Origin: Gnetum montanum
Lineage: Eukaryota; Streptophyta; Gnetopsida; Gnetales; Gnetaceae
Assembly: GCA_015680685.1 (NCBI GenBank)
Contig: MNCI01012686.1
Location: 1-36,419, forward strand
Length of the DNA stretch: 36,419 bases
Reading direction: 5' to 3'
In this document: positions 8,455 to 19,299 of the stretch, piece after piece
Layout: each line of letters starts with the position of its first letter
Numbering within the stretch: position 1 is the stretch's first letter
The notes under the pieces: model-generated
What the model was told of the DNA's origin: nothing
Databases searched by the model: none
What the model saw: only the letters and a program-made list of their open reading frames with translations
Translations under genes and position numbers: made by a program

Positions 8455-10985
8455 ATGTCTTCTTCTCACAGGTGTGATTCACTGCCCAAGGTCGATAGAA
8501 TTAATCCACCAAAGCCTTAATATTATTGAATTATATATACTCATCCTAATGGATATGTGCTAAACTTCACCTTCATCCTACACCAAGATGAACAATTGTG
8601 ATGGTATGACATGAAGGGCAACATTGTGTTGTCACCTGATTATGCTACTACTGCAATGCTCTATCAAATGCTTGCATGATGTGGTCTTTAAGACCACCAT
8701 GGGGAGTATATTGTGGAAGATGCTAATATCAAAGATTATCATCCCATTGAAGTACAACATCTGGGGAATTAGTAGCTAGGACAACGCTATGAATTTTTGA
8801 AGGGAAAAGGACTTAACAATTCTCCATTCTTGTTATACCAACAAGCTTGTGGAAACCCTTCTCTAGGGGTTCTCCATTCAATGAAACTCCTCTCTTTAAC
8901 TTTAGTGATGGAGGTCAAAATTAGAATCTGCACTCCATAGTTCATAATCCTGATTCTAGTAATAAGGGATCCAATGACAAAGAAGGATCCGGAGGGTCAA
9001 GTCAAGACAAGGATGCGAACAAGAAGCACGATCGTGATCATGGTCACAATTGCTGAAGAGGTGGTAGTAGGCATTGTGATAGTGCTGGTTCTCCTTCCTC
9101 TTTCCCTTTATCATCATCTTCTTCTTCTGACTTTGACCATGATTGCAGAAGGCAAGACCATGATGGAGGTGATCAAAATGAATGAAACAACTGATGGGAC
9201 CAAAATAACCAAAGGGATTGTTAGGATAGACAAGATCAAGGGCACAAACATTCAAGAGAGGCACATCATCATGTATGAAGGGATAGTAGAGGGCATTGTA
9301 GATACCATGATCAAGGCCTCAATGACCCTTTATTTACTACCCAAAGTATGCTTAACATTGTAGAGGCAATCAAAATTCCAACAAGGCATTTGAAGAATAG
9401 TCAAGTCAAATGGTTAGACATGAACAATATTCCTTGATTTGAAGGAGGATATAACTTTGATCTGTAGAATCATCTTCAAGCTTTCCAAGATGCATATACC
9501 TTGTAGAACATGGAGAATGAGTGGCAAAAACTAAATTTGTTCCCTAGGACACTTATCAAAGAAGAAGAAAACTAGTATTGATCCTTAGAGCCAGAATCTA
9601 TCAGAAAATAGAGTACCATGCTTGAGTTGTTCAATGATAAGTATCAAACATACTCTAGAGTGTCCAACTTAAGGAAGCAAATTTAAGGATGGAAACAAGG
9701 AACATACAAACCCTTCGATGCTACCATTCGCTGATTCTATGCCTTGATGCACAAATGTCCTAACCATGATTATTCTCAATTGGTTCAACTTCACCACATT
9801 GTAGATGAGCTTCGTAATGAAATAAGGAAAACCCTTGGTGTCTCTACCCAAGGATAATTGTCAAAACTAACTACCTATTAGATACAAAGATTAATAGAGC
9901 AAGTAGCTAAAGAGGAGGACAAACTAAGAAAAAGAGAAAGTGCAAAAGAGTACAACCATGATCCTTCCATCTACAAGAGGGAGGTTCGATTCTATGATAG
10001 TGAGGATGAGTTTGTATTTAATGAGGGGGTTCATAATAAAGCCTTGCCACTCCAACAATTTCAATTTGAACTTACAACCAAGGTTAATCAGCTAAGGGAC
10101 TCAACGGATAATAGATTTCAAGCTATTATCAAAATTGCTAAGGAGTCTAAAGAACAAAGTAGTGAGCATGAGCGCAGGAGGTGCAAGGAAGCTGAACATG
10201 CATATTACAAAGGTAAGGGAAAGATTATTGTAATAGAAGAGGTTGTGGATAGTGAATCAGATGATGATTGTGGGTGTGAAATCTATCAGTATAAACATCC
10301 TAAGGGATGTTGCCTCATTGTGTCACATCTACAAGAGTTTGGATGTATGCCTTACATCCACGACTTACGCAAAGGAAAACATTGAGAAGGTTACCTGATC
10401 CTTAAGGTAATCTCAAGTAGTTCCACCAACAATAATAGTATTATCTAAGGGGAGCTCCACTGAAATCATATGAATAGTATCAATAATAGCAGCAACCACA
10501 ATCATGGACACTAGCACTACTAAGACAACAGTACCCTTACTAGCAGCTTAATCCATATGGTTACCACATGTAGCAACCCATGTCTCTATGTAACTCCTCC
10601 AATCATGTTTCTAATTTCCAGCCTCACTACCATCCTTTAGATTATTACCAAGCTCATTTGCCACATGAAAGAAGAGATACCACCTCTTATCCTTATCCTC
10701 CTATTATCCCTGCACATACTTCTCCTTTAGTTGCATAGCTATCGCCTGCTCCACCAATGTAGGTAAACTACCTACTCAACCACCACAATGTAATGCTATG
10801 AGGGCTGTTAATTTGCAACCCAATCATCAATTGGAGGGGTTGAATGCCTGATTAAAGGAAAGACCTTTTTTTTGACCCCATATTCCGCCTAAGCCTTTAC
10901 CTACAACCACGATTGACAACCCTACTCTTACCCCTTCCTCTATATCAAATTCCTTCGGGCCTCCTTCAAACCAAACTCTACCAAG
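8455..10985 (+). pseudogene. gag: Element C gag (dead)
   Basis: Starts ATGTCTTCTTCTCACAGG; the same start is seen in E (29962, minus) and nearly so in F (35737). The N-terminal part is recognisable by THPNGYVLNFTFILHQDEQL and later DYHP. A His/Asp/Arg-rich basic linker follows (about 8985-9260), then a capsid-like domain (about 9410-9850) with LNLFPRTL, LELFNDKYQ and HKCPNHDYSQLVQLHHIVDE. An acidic/basic C-terminal part is open at 10044-10385. Stops are numerous: codons 22, 25, 49, 75, 79, 106 and 107 and more; frameshifts also occur. Codons 75 (TGA) and 107 (TAG) are stops in E as well. Gag would form the particle core. Confidence 0.8.
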
Positions 10986-10989
10986 GATC

Positions 10990-11500
10990 CATATTGTAAT
11001 GCTCACTCATATTGTGTCTGATTGGATTCATGTAGGAAACCTTTTTAAGAAATTAGCTAATCTTGGAAGTCCTCTAATTTATTTGCATATTGTTGTGAAC
11101 GAACTGTGCAAGGCTCTTATTTATTCAGGTTCTTGTGTTAATTTAATTTCTCATGAGATGTATGCTACTTGGAACCTACCTCTTCTCAAAAAAAGCAACA
11201 TTAGATTAAAATTAGTAGACCAGTCCATCGCTATTCCATTGGAACTAGTAAAAGACATTGTGGCCACTACCTATGGGTGGTCTTATCCTGCTGATTTCCT
11301 GGTAATCAATGTGGAGAACTACAAAGGGGATTTCTAATCATAATGGAAAGGGCATGGTTGAGCACCATCAATGCAAGAATCAGCATCAAAGATCTTTCCC
11401 TGGAGATATGTAAAGAAAATGCATTTGGAAAGATCAAGAAGAAGAGAGTTCCATGCATCACGTACAGTGATATAGGATGCAATTTTTTGCAGAAACTCTG
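10990..11500 (+). pseudogene. Element C aspartic protease (dead)
   Basis: Retropepsin-like segment with LTHIVSDWIHVG, then ALIYSGSCVNLISHEMY and GWSYPADFLVI. The Asp of the Asp-Ser-Gly active site is Tyr here (TAT at 11122-11124). A one-base loss near 11332 shifts the frame compared with E; the rest (IIMERAWLSTINARISI) continues from 11337. The protease would process Gag-Pol. The order gag-PR-RT and the match to D and E make the identity firm. Confidence 0.8.
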
Positions 11501-11990
11501 GGCCATCAAGCAGGCATCTATCTCTACATGTAAACAGTATGTGCCAGAAGTAGAAATTCACAGGTGTCTATATGCAGTAGCCACAAAACAAGAGGGCACC
11601 CAATGGCTAACCACTAATTCAAAAAGTAGCACACTTTGCATGGAACCAACTAAGAGCCTAACATGAGTGTGTGTCACAAGCATGGATGAACTCAAGAAAG
11701 TTCATCACCAACTCTCTGATGATACAAATGATGATACTCACTAGGGAGAGTTGGAAATTCTTGACAAATTTAAGCAAGAGCCCCTTCAGATAAAAATGTT
11801 ATCAACTGGAATGGAATATGTATTTTTGAAGAATAGGAAGTCAATTATAATCAATGCAAAACTTGCTTTAAAATAGAAGAAGATGTTGAAATTAGTTGAA
11901 AGATGATTAGCACCTTTTTCTTGGTCATAGACTAAAATCACAAGGATTAATCCTAGGATATGCTAGCATCACATCTACACCAATCTAGAC
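11501..11990 (+). other. Protease-RT linker of element C
   Basis: The frame of 11343-11666 runs on past the protease and ends in a stop; the remaining sequence is pol linker matched in E (26431-26920). No separate gene is seen. Confidence 0.6.
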
Positions 11991-12930
11991 ATGAAGCCAA
12001 AACGATAGCCACAAAGGAAATTGAATCCCAAATTGAAGCAAATCGTTAATGAAGAAATCGAGCAATTCCTCAAGGTGGGGTCCATCTATCCCATTGCGGA
12101 TAGTGAGTGGATTAGCCCACTTGTAATTGTGCCAAAGAAAAGTGGTAAGTGGTAGGTTTGCATTGATTTCAAGCTACTGAACATGGCAACATTCAAGGAT
12201 CACTTTTCATTGTCATTTGTTGACTAGGTGCTCAACACCATATTTGGGCATTACTACTACAAGTTTCTTGATGGTTATAGTGGCTATAACTAAATTCAAA
12301 TTTCATTGGAAGACCAAGCAAAGACAATGTTCATGAGTTCCTAGGGAACTTTTGCATATTGCAAGATGCCATTTCATATATGCAATGCTCCTACCACATT
12401 CCAACACCTGGTCCTAAACATTTTTTAGCAATAGATTGGTAGTGATGTGGAAGTCTTCATGAATGACTTCTCCACCTATGAAGCTACATTTGAATAAGCC
12501 CTAGACTACCTTGAGCAAGTGCTGAAATTGTGTGTTGAAACCAACTTGCGACTTAATTGGCAGAAAAGTCATCTCATGGTCCAAGAGGGCATTGTACTAG
12601 GGCATAGAATCTCACAAGTAGGAATTAAGGTACACCTTGAAAAAATAAGGGTCATCCAAGGAATAATCCACCAGCCAAAAATAGTTAAATATGTTCAATT
12701 GTTCCTTGGACATGTTAGCTACTGTTGGCAATTCATAGAGAATTTCTCTAAGATCGCAAAACTATTGGTTAAGCTAACAAAAAAAGATGCTCCCTTCGTC
12801 TGGACCACAAAATGTGAGAAAGCATTCTAATAACTAAAAGAGAAGCTTGTAGAAACTCTAATCCTACAAGCACCCGACTGGTCCAAGCCATTCCATATCA
12901 TGACATATGCAACAAATTATGCCTTTTGGA
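11991..12930 (+). pseudogene. Element C reverse transcriptase (dead)
   Basis: From 11991 to 12838 one frame can be read with ten stops and no frameshift. Motifs in order: WISPLVIVPKKSGKW, FKLLNMATFKDHF, motif A FLDGYSGYN with its Asp intact, GTFAYCKMPFHICNAPTTFQ, motif C VFMNDF, LRLNWQKSHLMVQEGIVLGH and FLGHVSYCWQFIENFSKIA. This is an Athila-like gypsy RT. The first Asp of the catalytic YXDD box is Asn (AAT 12462-12464), the same as in E. The TAG at 12432-12434 is shared with E too. Other stops sit where E reads Gln or Trp, so they arose by C-to-T or G-to-A change after the copies separated. RT would copy the RNA into cDNA. Confidence 0.9.
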
Positions 12931-13260
12931 GTTATGCTAATGCAATTAAATGATAAGAAACGTCCATACTACATAAACTACACTAACAGAAGCATTGCAA
13001 GTGCATAACTAAACTACATCACTACAAAAAAAGAATTGATGACAATGGTGTTTGCTCTAAAAAATTTCAAGCATTATGTGATTGGATATAGGGTGTTTGT
13101 ACACACAAACCATAGTGCCATCTACTTTCCAATGAACAAGCCAACGGTGAGCCCCTATGTCATATGGTGGCTTGTGATCTTGCAAGAATCTGATCTCAGG
13201 ATGGTAGATTGAAAGGGCACTGAGAATGTGATCGTTGATCACTTATCTTGGTTGTGATGG
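12880..13260 (+). pseudogene. Element C RNase H (dead)
   Basis: Continues from RT. The parts are recognisable next to E: ATNYA at the first motif (the Asp before it reads Tyr), the KKELM region shifted in frame, then HTNHSAIYFPMNKPTVSP and ENVIVDHLSWL. The catalytic Asp of the middle motif is Asn (AAC 13108-13110). Frameshifts near 12925 and in the following 100 bp. Confidence 0.75.
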
Positions 13261-13399
13261 GATGATAAAGAGGAAGAAAGCTCATTATCTAATACAGTTC
13301 CTGATGAACTCATCATTACTGGGGCTATAATTGAACAAATTCCCAATGAGCCAAAATGGTATGATAACATTCTTACCCATGTTCTCACTCAGGAGATGC

Positions 13400-14674
13400 C
13401 ACAAGGGTTGGACCACCGAAAGAAAAAATAATTTCTTCACTAGGCAAAGCACTTTATGAAAATCAACAAACACCTCTATAAGGTGTGCACCGATGGCCTG
13501 GTTCGTTGATGTGTTCCTAATGCTGATCAACTGCACATTCTCCAAGATGCTCATGAAGGTCCTTCTAGAGGACACTATGCTAGGAGACATAACCATTAAA
13601 ATCCTGATGGCATGGTACTATTGGCCAACATTCTTCAGGAATGCGCATCATTATGTCTACTCTTGTGAATGATGCCAACGAGATGGTGGAATCACTACTC
13701 AAATGGAGGGACCTTAACAATGGATTCAACCACTAGAACCATTTGACATTTTAGGTATTGACTTCATGGGTTCCATCACACCCATGTCAAATGGAAAGGC
13801 ATACATCATAGTCATTGTTAACTATTGTACGAAATGGACAGAAGCAATAACCATTATCGACTATCCATCCTCTACTGCTACTCAGTTTGTATAACAAAAT
13901 GTTGTAAACAAGTTTGGTGTGCCACGTGCATTAATTTTTTATAATGAACTCATTTTACAAACACTACTTTTCGAAAGCTCATGCAATGCTTGGGCATTGA
14001 ACATAAACTCACAACACCTTACCATCCCCAAGCTAAAGGTCAAGCTAAGGTTACCAATAGGGAAATCACAAGTATACTAATAAGAACTGTTAGCAAGTAT
14101 AGGAAGGACTAGAGCACAAAACTAAATGATGCCCTTTGGGCCTACTACTTAACTTGGAAACCTCCTAGAGGTTACTCTCCCTATGAGCTTGTGTACAGCA
14201 AACTACCAACACTTCCTATTCAATCTGAACTGCATACATTTTCAATAGCTTGTGACCTTGACCTTGACTTGAGTCGAATCCAAAAAGAGTGACTGATGAA
14301 TCTCAACCTACTAAACAAAAATTGATTAGTGGCCCTATCATCTAACAAGTTGCACAAGGCCTATAACAAAAAGTGTTATGACCTAAAAATTAGAAAAGTC
14401 AAATTTCAATCGGGAGATAAGGTTCTTTACTAGAACCCCACACACGTACCTCAACGAACTAAGTTTCAAACATTATGGGAAGGACCTTACATCATTTATG
14501 AAATTTTTCCTTCAAGGGCCTTGATGATCTATAAACCTGAGAGCCCAAACAAGAAATAGCTAGTCAACATCTAACAAATTAAACCTTTCCATGAGTATAC
14601 ACCAACTAACACAACAAGCACCTCATCCGATGAACAACCACACCCCATATTTTGGATCTCCTCCTTTCAACTTA
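13400..14674 (+). pseudogene. Element C integrase (dead)
   Basis: Zinc-binding part (about 13540-13680), then core with [15 protein letters not shown] (Asp 13760-13762 intact). The second acidic position reads Tyr (TAT 13940-13942), and the catalytic Glu position reads Lys (AAG 14047-14049 in GQAKVTN). The C-terminal domain carries LWEGPYIIYEIFPSRALMIY near 14476-14535. A frameshift lies between the second and third catalytic positions. Integrase would insert cDNA; this copy could not. The frame of the homologous region in E and G runs on into a conserved tail. Confidence 0.85.
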
Positions 14675-14690
14675 GTCATGGGGGAGATGG
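14675..14690 (+). other. PPT-like duplicate at the end of pol of C
   Basis: GTCATGGGGGAGATGG repeats the first ten bases of the true PPT of the same element (GTCATGGGGG at 16760-16769). The same tract is kept in E (21323-21338, inverted, one change) and G (33039-33054, inverted). In E and G it codes for V-x-G-E-M in the pol tail, so coding may explain it. Confidence 0.5.
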
Positions 14691-16759
14691 CCACTCACGC
14701 TAATCATTCAAGCAACTCCTCAGTTTTTCAAATTTTTTTGTTTTACACATTTTTTGTTTTCTAACTTTTTGTTTTACACATTTTTTATTTTACATCTTTT
14801 TGTTTTTATGTTATTAATCTTTTCTAATTTTTGTTTTACACCATAGTTAGTACATTTGATATTTCTTGAACATTTTACACTTTCTTATATATTTTCTTTT
14901 ATTTGATGTGATTTTCTAACTTTTTGTTAATAATGCCAAGTACATTGGTAATGCATTACGTGATGGTGGTATGTACTATTTTTGTCATTTAATTGTTGGT
15001 GTATGGTTTCTAGCTTTGAATTTTGTTACGGATAATTAGGACATGGTTTCTTTTCATGTAACAGGCAGTGAGTTCATAGCATCTGTTTATCCACAAACTC
15101 TATGGTTTTCCTTGTTTTGGAAACATGCAATCCCTTTTTCATTAATAAAACTCTAATAAATTTGTGACTTTGGTAGTTTTTGGAATTGGGAAGGATTCAA
15201 AGGTTTGAATATGATGTGGCTTCAAGGGGATTTGGTATTCTTTGTGCTTTTCTATTTGCCTAGGTGCATGTGTGTTTTCATGAATTTCTTACCATTCCAT
15301 GTCATCTAATAAAAGGAAGTTGAATAAGTCCTTGCATGATTAGTTCTCATCAAAAAAAATAATGAGAATTCAAAGCACACCCCTTGGACAAAATAGATGC
15401 ATACACCCTTACATGGTGTGGTTCTAATCAAGAAAAGAAAAAAAAGAGAAACTATGAGGATTCAAAGCACACCCCTTGAACAAAATAAATGCATGTGTCT
15501 TTGCATGGTGTGGTTCCCATTTCAAATGAAAAAAAATAATAGGAATTCAAAGCACACCCCTTACATAGAATAAATGGGCTATAAGCACTAGTTATGGGAC
15601 TAGTATCCTCTAACTAAGGCCCTTCCTCACTTCCTACTTCTTCTCTAATAAGGAATCGTGGTTGTTTTGTGGGAACACTCTTGTGTCTCAAGGGATGGAT
15701 TGGTCTTAGAATGATAATGCGAAGTCACTGAACATGGTTGGTTTTGGTCTAGACTAACGATGGATCCTATCAAGTCATTTAACCACAAATTCCACAAGGG
15801 ACTTCATTTGACCATAATTAGGAACTCTATTCCACTCTCTCTCTCATCCATCTATGCTTTCCATGTCTCACCTCACTATTGATTTCATGTTTTGGTCCAA
15901 TGTGTTGGTTTCATGTGTTGCAATTTGTAGTTAGTTTCTTTTGGGTTTTTGTACTTAACCTTCTATAATCATTAATCATCCATAGAGCCCACGAACTCTT
16001 TGGTTTGAAGTTATGCAAGGGCATAAAAGGCCTATGTCTACTTTGGGAAGGACCCACTTACATATCTCTTAGTTGGGTTAGTTAAGTTTTTTACCCTTAG
16101 ACACTTTTAACATCAAATTCCTTTTTGTTTATCCCATCAATGACATCTAGTTGTACACATCTTCACAATAGTTTTTAGTGAATTCTTATTTTCATTATTT
16201 TGAATTCTTATACCCTTTTAAAACATTTCCTTGTGTTAAATTTTTTTGCAATTTAAGGGACTATTTATCTATTTTATCCTATTTGTCAGCCTTCCTACTA
16301 ACTGAAGAAACCAATCTACCACAATCACAACTTAGCCAAGTGTAACCACTGATGAGACAAGGCATTTCATCACTCTATGTTACACATTGCATACTAATTC
16401 ATGATTTTGTTGTGATTGTAGTTAGAAGCATGGACTAGAAGCGGGACTATCTTCACCAAGGATGATGTAGCTAGACCACACAATGAGGACCATTCATGAT
16501 TAAAGGATCTCTTCTCTCTCTCTCATTCTTCTACTACTAAAAGGTGTTGGATGTTGGTGTTATCCAAGGTGTTCACTTCTCTTATCATGAACACCCCATT
16601 TTGTAAAAATTATAATCCTGTACACTTGGGTACTTAGAGTCTATTTATTTCATCTAAGTCAATTTGTAATGTCAGTCAATAATCCCATACCTATCCAATA
16701 TGTTATGTTGTAACAAACTTGTTCCTCCTTTTTCACACTCAAGGACAAGTTTTCATTCA
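14691..16759 (+). other. Untranslated tail of element C
   Basis: About 2 kb between pol and the PPT with no reading frame of note. The first 150 bp is a T-rich minisatellite of TTTTTGTTTTACACA-like units (about 14735-14830). The rest is unique within C but matches the tails of E and G inverted. Confidence 0.75.
15364..15562 (+). repeat. Three-copy 84-93 bp tandem repeat in the tail of C
   Basis: GAATTCAAAGCACACCCCTT or a near copy starts at about 15366, 15459 and 15543. Each is followed by an AAATGCAT-like word, a CATGGTGTGGTT word and an A-rich run (no such run is complete after the last). E has three units as well, G only one. Confidence 0.8.
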
Positions 16760-16771
16760 GTCATGGGGGTA
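16760..16771 (+). other. Polypurine tract of element C
   Basis: GTCATGGGGGTA directly before the TGATGAG start of the 3' LTR. Same core in B, E and G. Confidence 0.85.
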
Positions 16772-17624
16772 TGATGAGGCACATTTTATGTCAACTCCAA
16801 CATCGGGTATGTGACGTCACATATGTGATGTTAGGGCCTTGATGCGAGGTTGCATATGCAATGTTGGGGTGTATACCCCAAGGCTATAAATATTGTACCT
16901 AGGCACCAATTTTCATAGTTAGTTTTTCGTCTTTCTTAGTTAGAGTAGTGAAGCTCTTGCCATTTCTTTTCCTCGGAGTTAGAATATTTTCTGAGTGCTC
17001 ATAGAAGGAGTCTGAGTGTGTAAATTCTTTGTTTGAGCACTGATGTACCTGAGCATGGTAGTGTAACAAGAATAAAATGAACAATTTCAATAATCCTTGC
17101 AGCGTTGAGAATAGATTAATATTTTCTTTAATTCATTTTACTTTCTTACTTTTTACTTGAATGCATTTGAGTTAAGCAGTTTATTTCTAGTTGTTAATGA
17201 ACACGAGCACGACCACTTCGAGTATTCATATAGTACTTGGTAACCTAGTAACACTTAACATTTGGTAGCCTAGCAGCACTATATGTGTTTAGGATGTGTT
17301 TAGGAAAGTGGGGCGATTACTTGTGTTAGGTTAGATAGGTAATAATGAATTAGATTTTAAATTACTGTACTCTTCATTCTTATTGTAGGCGACCAAATCT
17401 ATAAAATATAAAATAAGAACAATCATATACCTCAGTTACACTTAAATGATACCCTTGAACCTCACAAGTATAGTTGGGAAGACAACAAATGTTCTCAACA
17501 CCCATTTCACTTCCTAGAAGAGCTAGTACATTAGATAACTATAGGTTCACAAAATTCAACCAAATCATGCATAATGCCTTAGTGATTCATATGGTTGGAC
17601 GTAGGGATACCTTGCCACTCATCA
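16772..17624 (+). repeat. 3' LTR of element C
   Basis: 853 bp, TGATGAG to CTCATCA. It aligns along its length with 7455-8294. TATA at 16884-16892 and AATAAA at 17071-17076. A short duplication in U3 is not in the 5' copy. Confidence 0.92.
16812..16892 (+). promoter_or_regulatory. Promoter region of the 3' LTR of C
   Basis: A perfect GTGACGTCAC palindrome (TGACGTCA at 16812-16819, the CRE/bZIP-type site) is followed by ATATGTGATGT, a second copy of the TATGTGACGT word. The 5' LTR has only one. Then the GGGGTGTATACCCC inverted repeat and CTATAAATA (16884-16892). Confidence 0.65.
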
Positions 17625-17720
17625 CATTGGAAACAATAAAGTCCATGAAATTCGATCAGATCATGCATGAACACTTTTTGATTTATATGTTTGGACATAG
17701 GGGTACCTCACCGCTCATCA
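17625..17720 (+). mobile_element. Element B 3' LTR, second part (with right target duplication of C)
   Basis: CATTG (17625-17629) is the right target duplication of C. The following bases to CTCATCA (17720) repeat the last 90 bp of the C LTR in diverged form, including GGGGTACCTCACCGCTCATCA-like wording. This is the missing end of the LTR broken at 7454. Confidence 0.8.
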
Positions 17721-18566
17721 CCAAACCTATTTACAAGTGTCAAATCTAAGAAAATAAATCCATGGCTAAAAACAAGGAACTCATGAAACCCTTGATGCGA
17801 CAATGGACAAATATTATTCATTGTTACACAAATGTCTAGGCCATGTATTTTCATCAAAGGAATAGCTTAGGCACATCGTAGATGGGCTAAGAAGCAAAAC
17901 CAGAGAGACCCTTGGGAATTATGCATAAGGAAGACTATTAGAATTACCCATCCATCATATTCAAAGATTGATTGACCAAGTGGCAAAAGAGAAAGAAGAA
18001 ATTAAAAAAAAAAAGGAATCTGTTGAAGAGTATAATAGAGATCTATCAATCTAGCAAAGGGATGTACAAATATGTAACAAACAAGAGGATCAATCATCCT
18101 CAAGCTCAAACATCCAAGTTGTCATGCTTACTAAAATTTTCACTGACTGGATTAAGGTAGGATCACTCCCTATAAAAAGAATTGATCTAGGAGTTCCTTT
18201 GATTTATCTGTGAGTAACTAGAAATCAACCATGCAAAGATCTTTTAGACTAAGGTTCCGAAGTGAATTTGATCTCTTATAAAACATATCAAGCATGGAAA
18301 CTACCACCATGGGAAGAATGTAACATCAAGTTAGAGCTTGCAGATTAGTCTATCACCACTCCTTTGGGATAGATAGACAATGTAGTGACCACTATCAATG
18401 GATGGTCCTATCTAGCAAACTTTCTAGTAATTGATATGAAAGCTATTGATAAGGATTTACCAATAATCATGAGGAGGGCATGGCTTAGCCTAATCAACAC
18501 TACGTGAAGTATGAGAGATTTGTCGATTAAGATTTCTAAAGAAGACATGCATGGAGCCATACACAC
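17721..18566 (+). pseudogene. Element D gag-protease fragment (host of B and E)
   Basis: It starts in mid-gag at the edge of B and matches C from about 9660 (AACAAGGAAC word at 17771-17780, GAGAGACCCTTGG like C AAAACCCTTGGTG). After a basic Lys-rich run (about 17980-18020) it jumps to protease: C has about 1 kb here that D lacks. Protease words are TDWIKVG, NLISYKTYQAWKLPPW, NGWSYLANFLVI and MRRAWLSLINT. The active-site Asp is kept (GAC 18247-18249) but the next codon, Ser in the family, is TAA (18250-18252). Cut on the right by E in protease. Many other stops. It is the oldest layer of the stack. Confidence 0.8.
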
Positions 18567-19287
18567 TAATGAGTGGCAAGGTACCCCTATGCCTAACCAT
18601 ATGAATCACCAAGGTGTTGCATGTGATCTGGTCAAATTCCATGGCCCTATAGTTATCTAATGCACTAGCTCTTCTAGGAAGTAAAATGGGCATTGAGAAC
18701 ATTCATTATCTTCCCAACTATACTTGTGAGGCTCAAGGGTATGGTTTAAGTGTAATTGAGGTATATGATTTTTCTTATTTTATATTTTATAGATTTGATC
18801 ACCTACAACAAGAATGAATGGTAGAGAAATCTAAAATCTAATTCGTTATTACCTATATAGCCTAACACAAGTGACTACCCCACTTTCCTCGACACATCTT
18901 AAACACATATAGTGCTACTGGGCTACCAAACATTAAGCATTCCTAAGTTACCAAGTACTATATGAATGCTCGAAGTGGTCGTGCTCGTGTTCATTCACAA
19001 TTGGAAATAAATTGTTTAATTCAAATGCATTCAAGTAAAGTACATGAAAGTAAAGTGCAATAAAGAAAACATTAATCTATTCTTGGTGTTGCAAGGATTT
19101 TCAAAAGAGTTCATTTTATTCCCATCACACTACTATGCTTAGGTACATCAGTGCTCAAACAAAGAATCATACACACTTAAGACTCCTTCTGCAACCCCAT
19201 TCAGAAAATATTCTAACTTTGAGGAAAAGAAATAACAAAAGCTTCGCATACGTAATGTCATGGCCAATGTCAAAAACATGTTTATCA
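18567..19287 (-). repeat. 3' LTR of element E (promoter deleted)
   Basis: 721 bp. It closely resembles the LTR of C from the AGTTAGAATATTTTC word to the end. About 130 bp is missing from U3: CGTATGCGAAGCTTTTG (near 19240-19256, minus) joins bases that in C lie on both sides of the ACGTTGGG/TATA region. The outer base pair at 18567-18568 is worn (TA for TG in the plus reading). Confidence 0.85.
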
Positions 19288-19299
19288 TACCCCCATAAC
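19288..19299 (-). other. Polypurine tract of element E
   Basis: Reads GTTATGGGGGTA on the minus strand, next to the 3' LTR. Confidence 0.8.

Larger units (their letters stand above)
7455..17624 (+). mobile_element. Element C: full-length dead Ty3/gypsy element, Athila-like
   Basis: LTR (7455-8294), PBS (8296-8313), gag, protease, RT, RNase H, integrase, long untranslated tail, PPT (16760-16771) and 3' LTR (16772-17624) are all present in the usual gypsy order, 10,170 bp in total. The two LTRs differ often (roughly one base in ten by eye, mostly transitions), so the insertion is old. Sequence on both sides is the broken 3' LTR of element B. All coding parts are disrupted. Confidence 0.92.

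Noticed and set aside
8956-9264. 102-codon minus-strand ORF over the gag of C
   Set aside because: It is the complement of the H/D/R-rich gag linker; the plus frame has homology with E and F gag, the minus frame has none.
9669-9851. 60-codon frames opposite gag in C (minus) and E (28565-28747 plus)
   Set aside because: Both copies show the same antisense frame because gag is conserved there; no evidence of coding on that strand.
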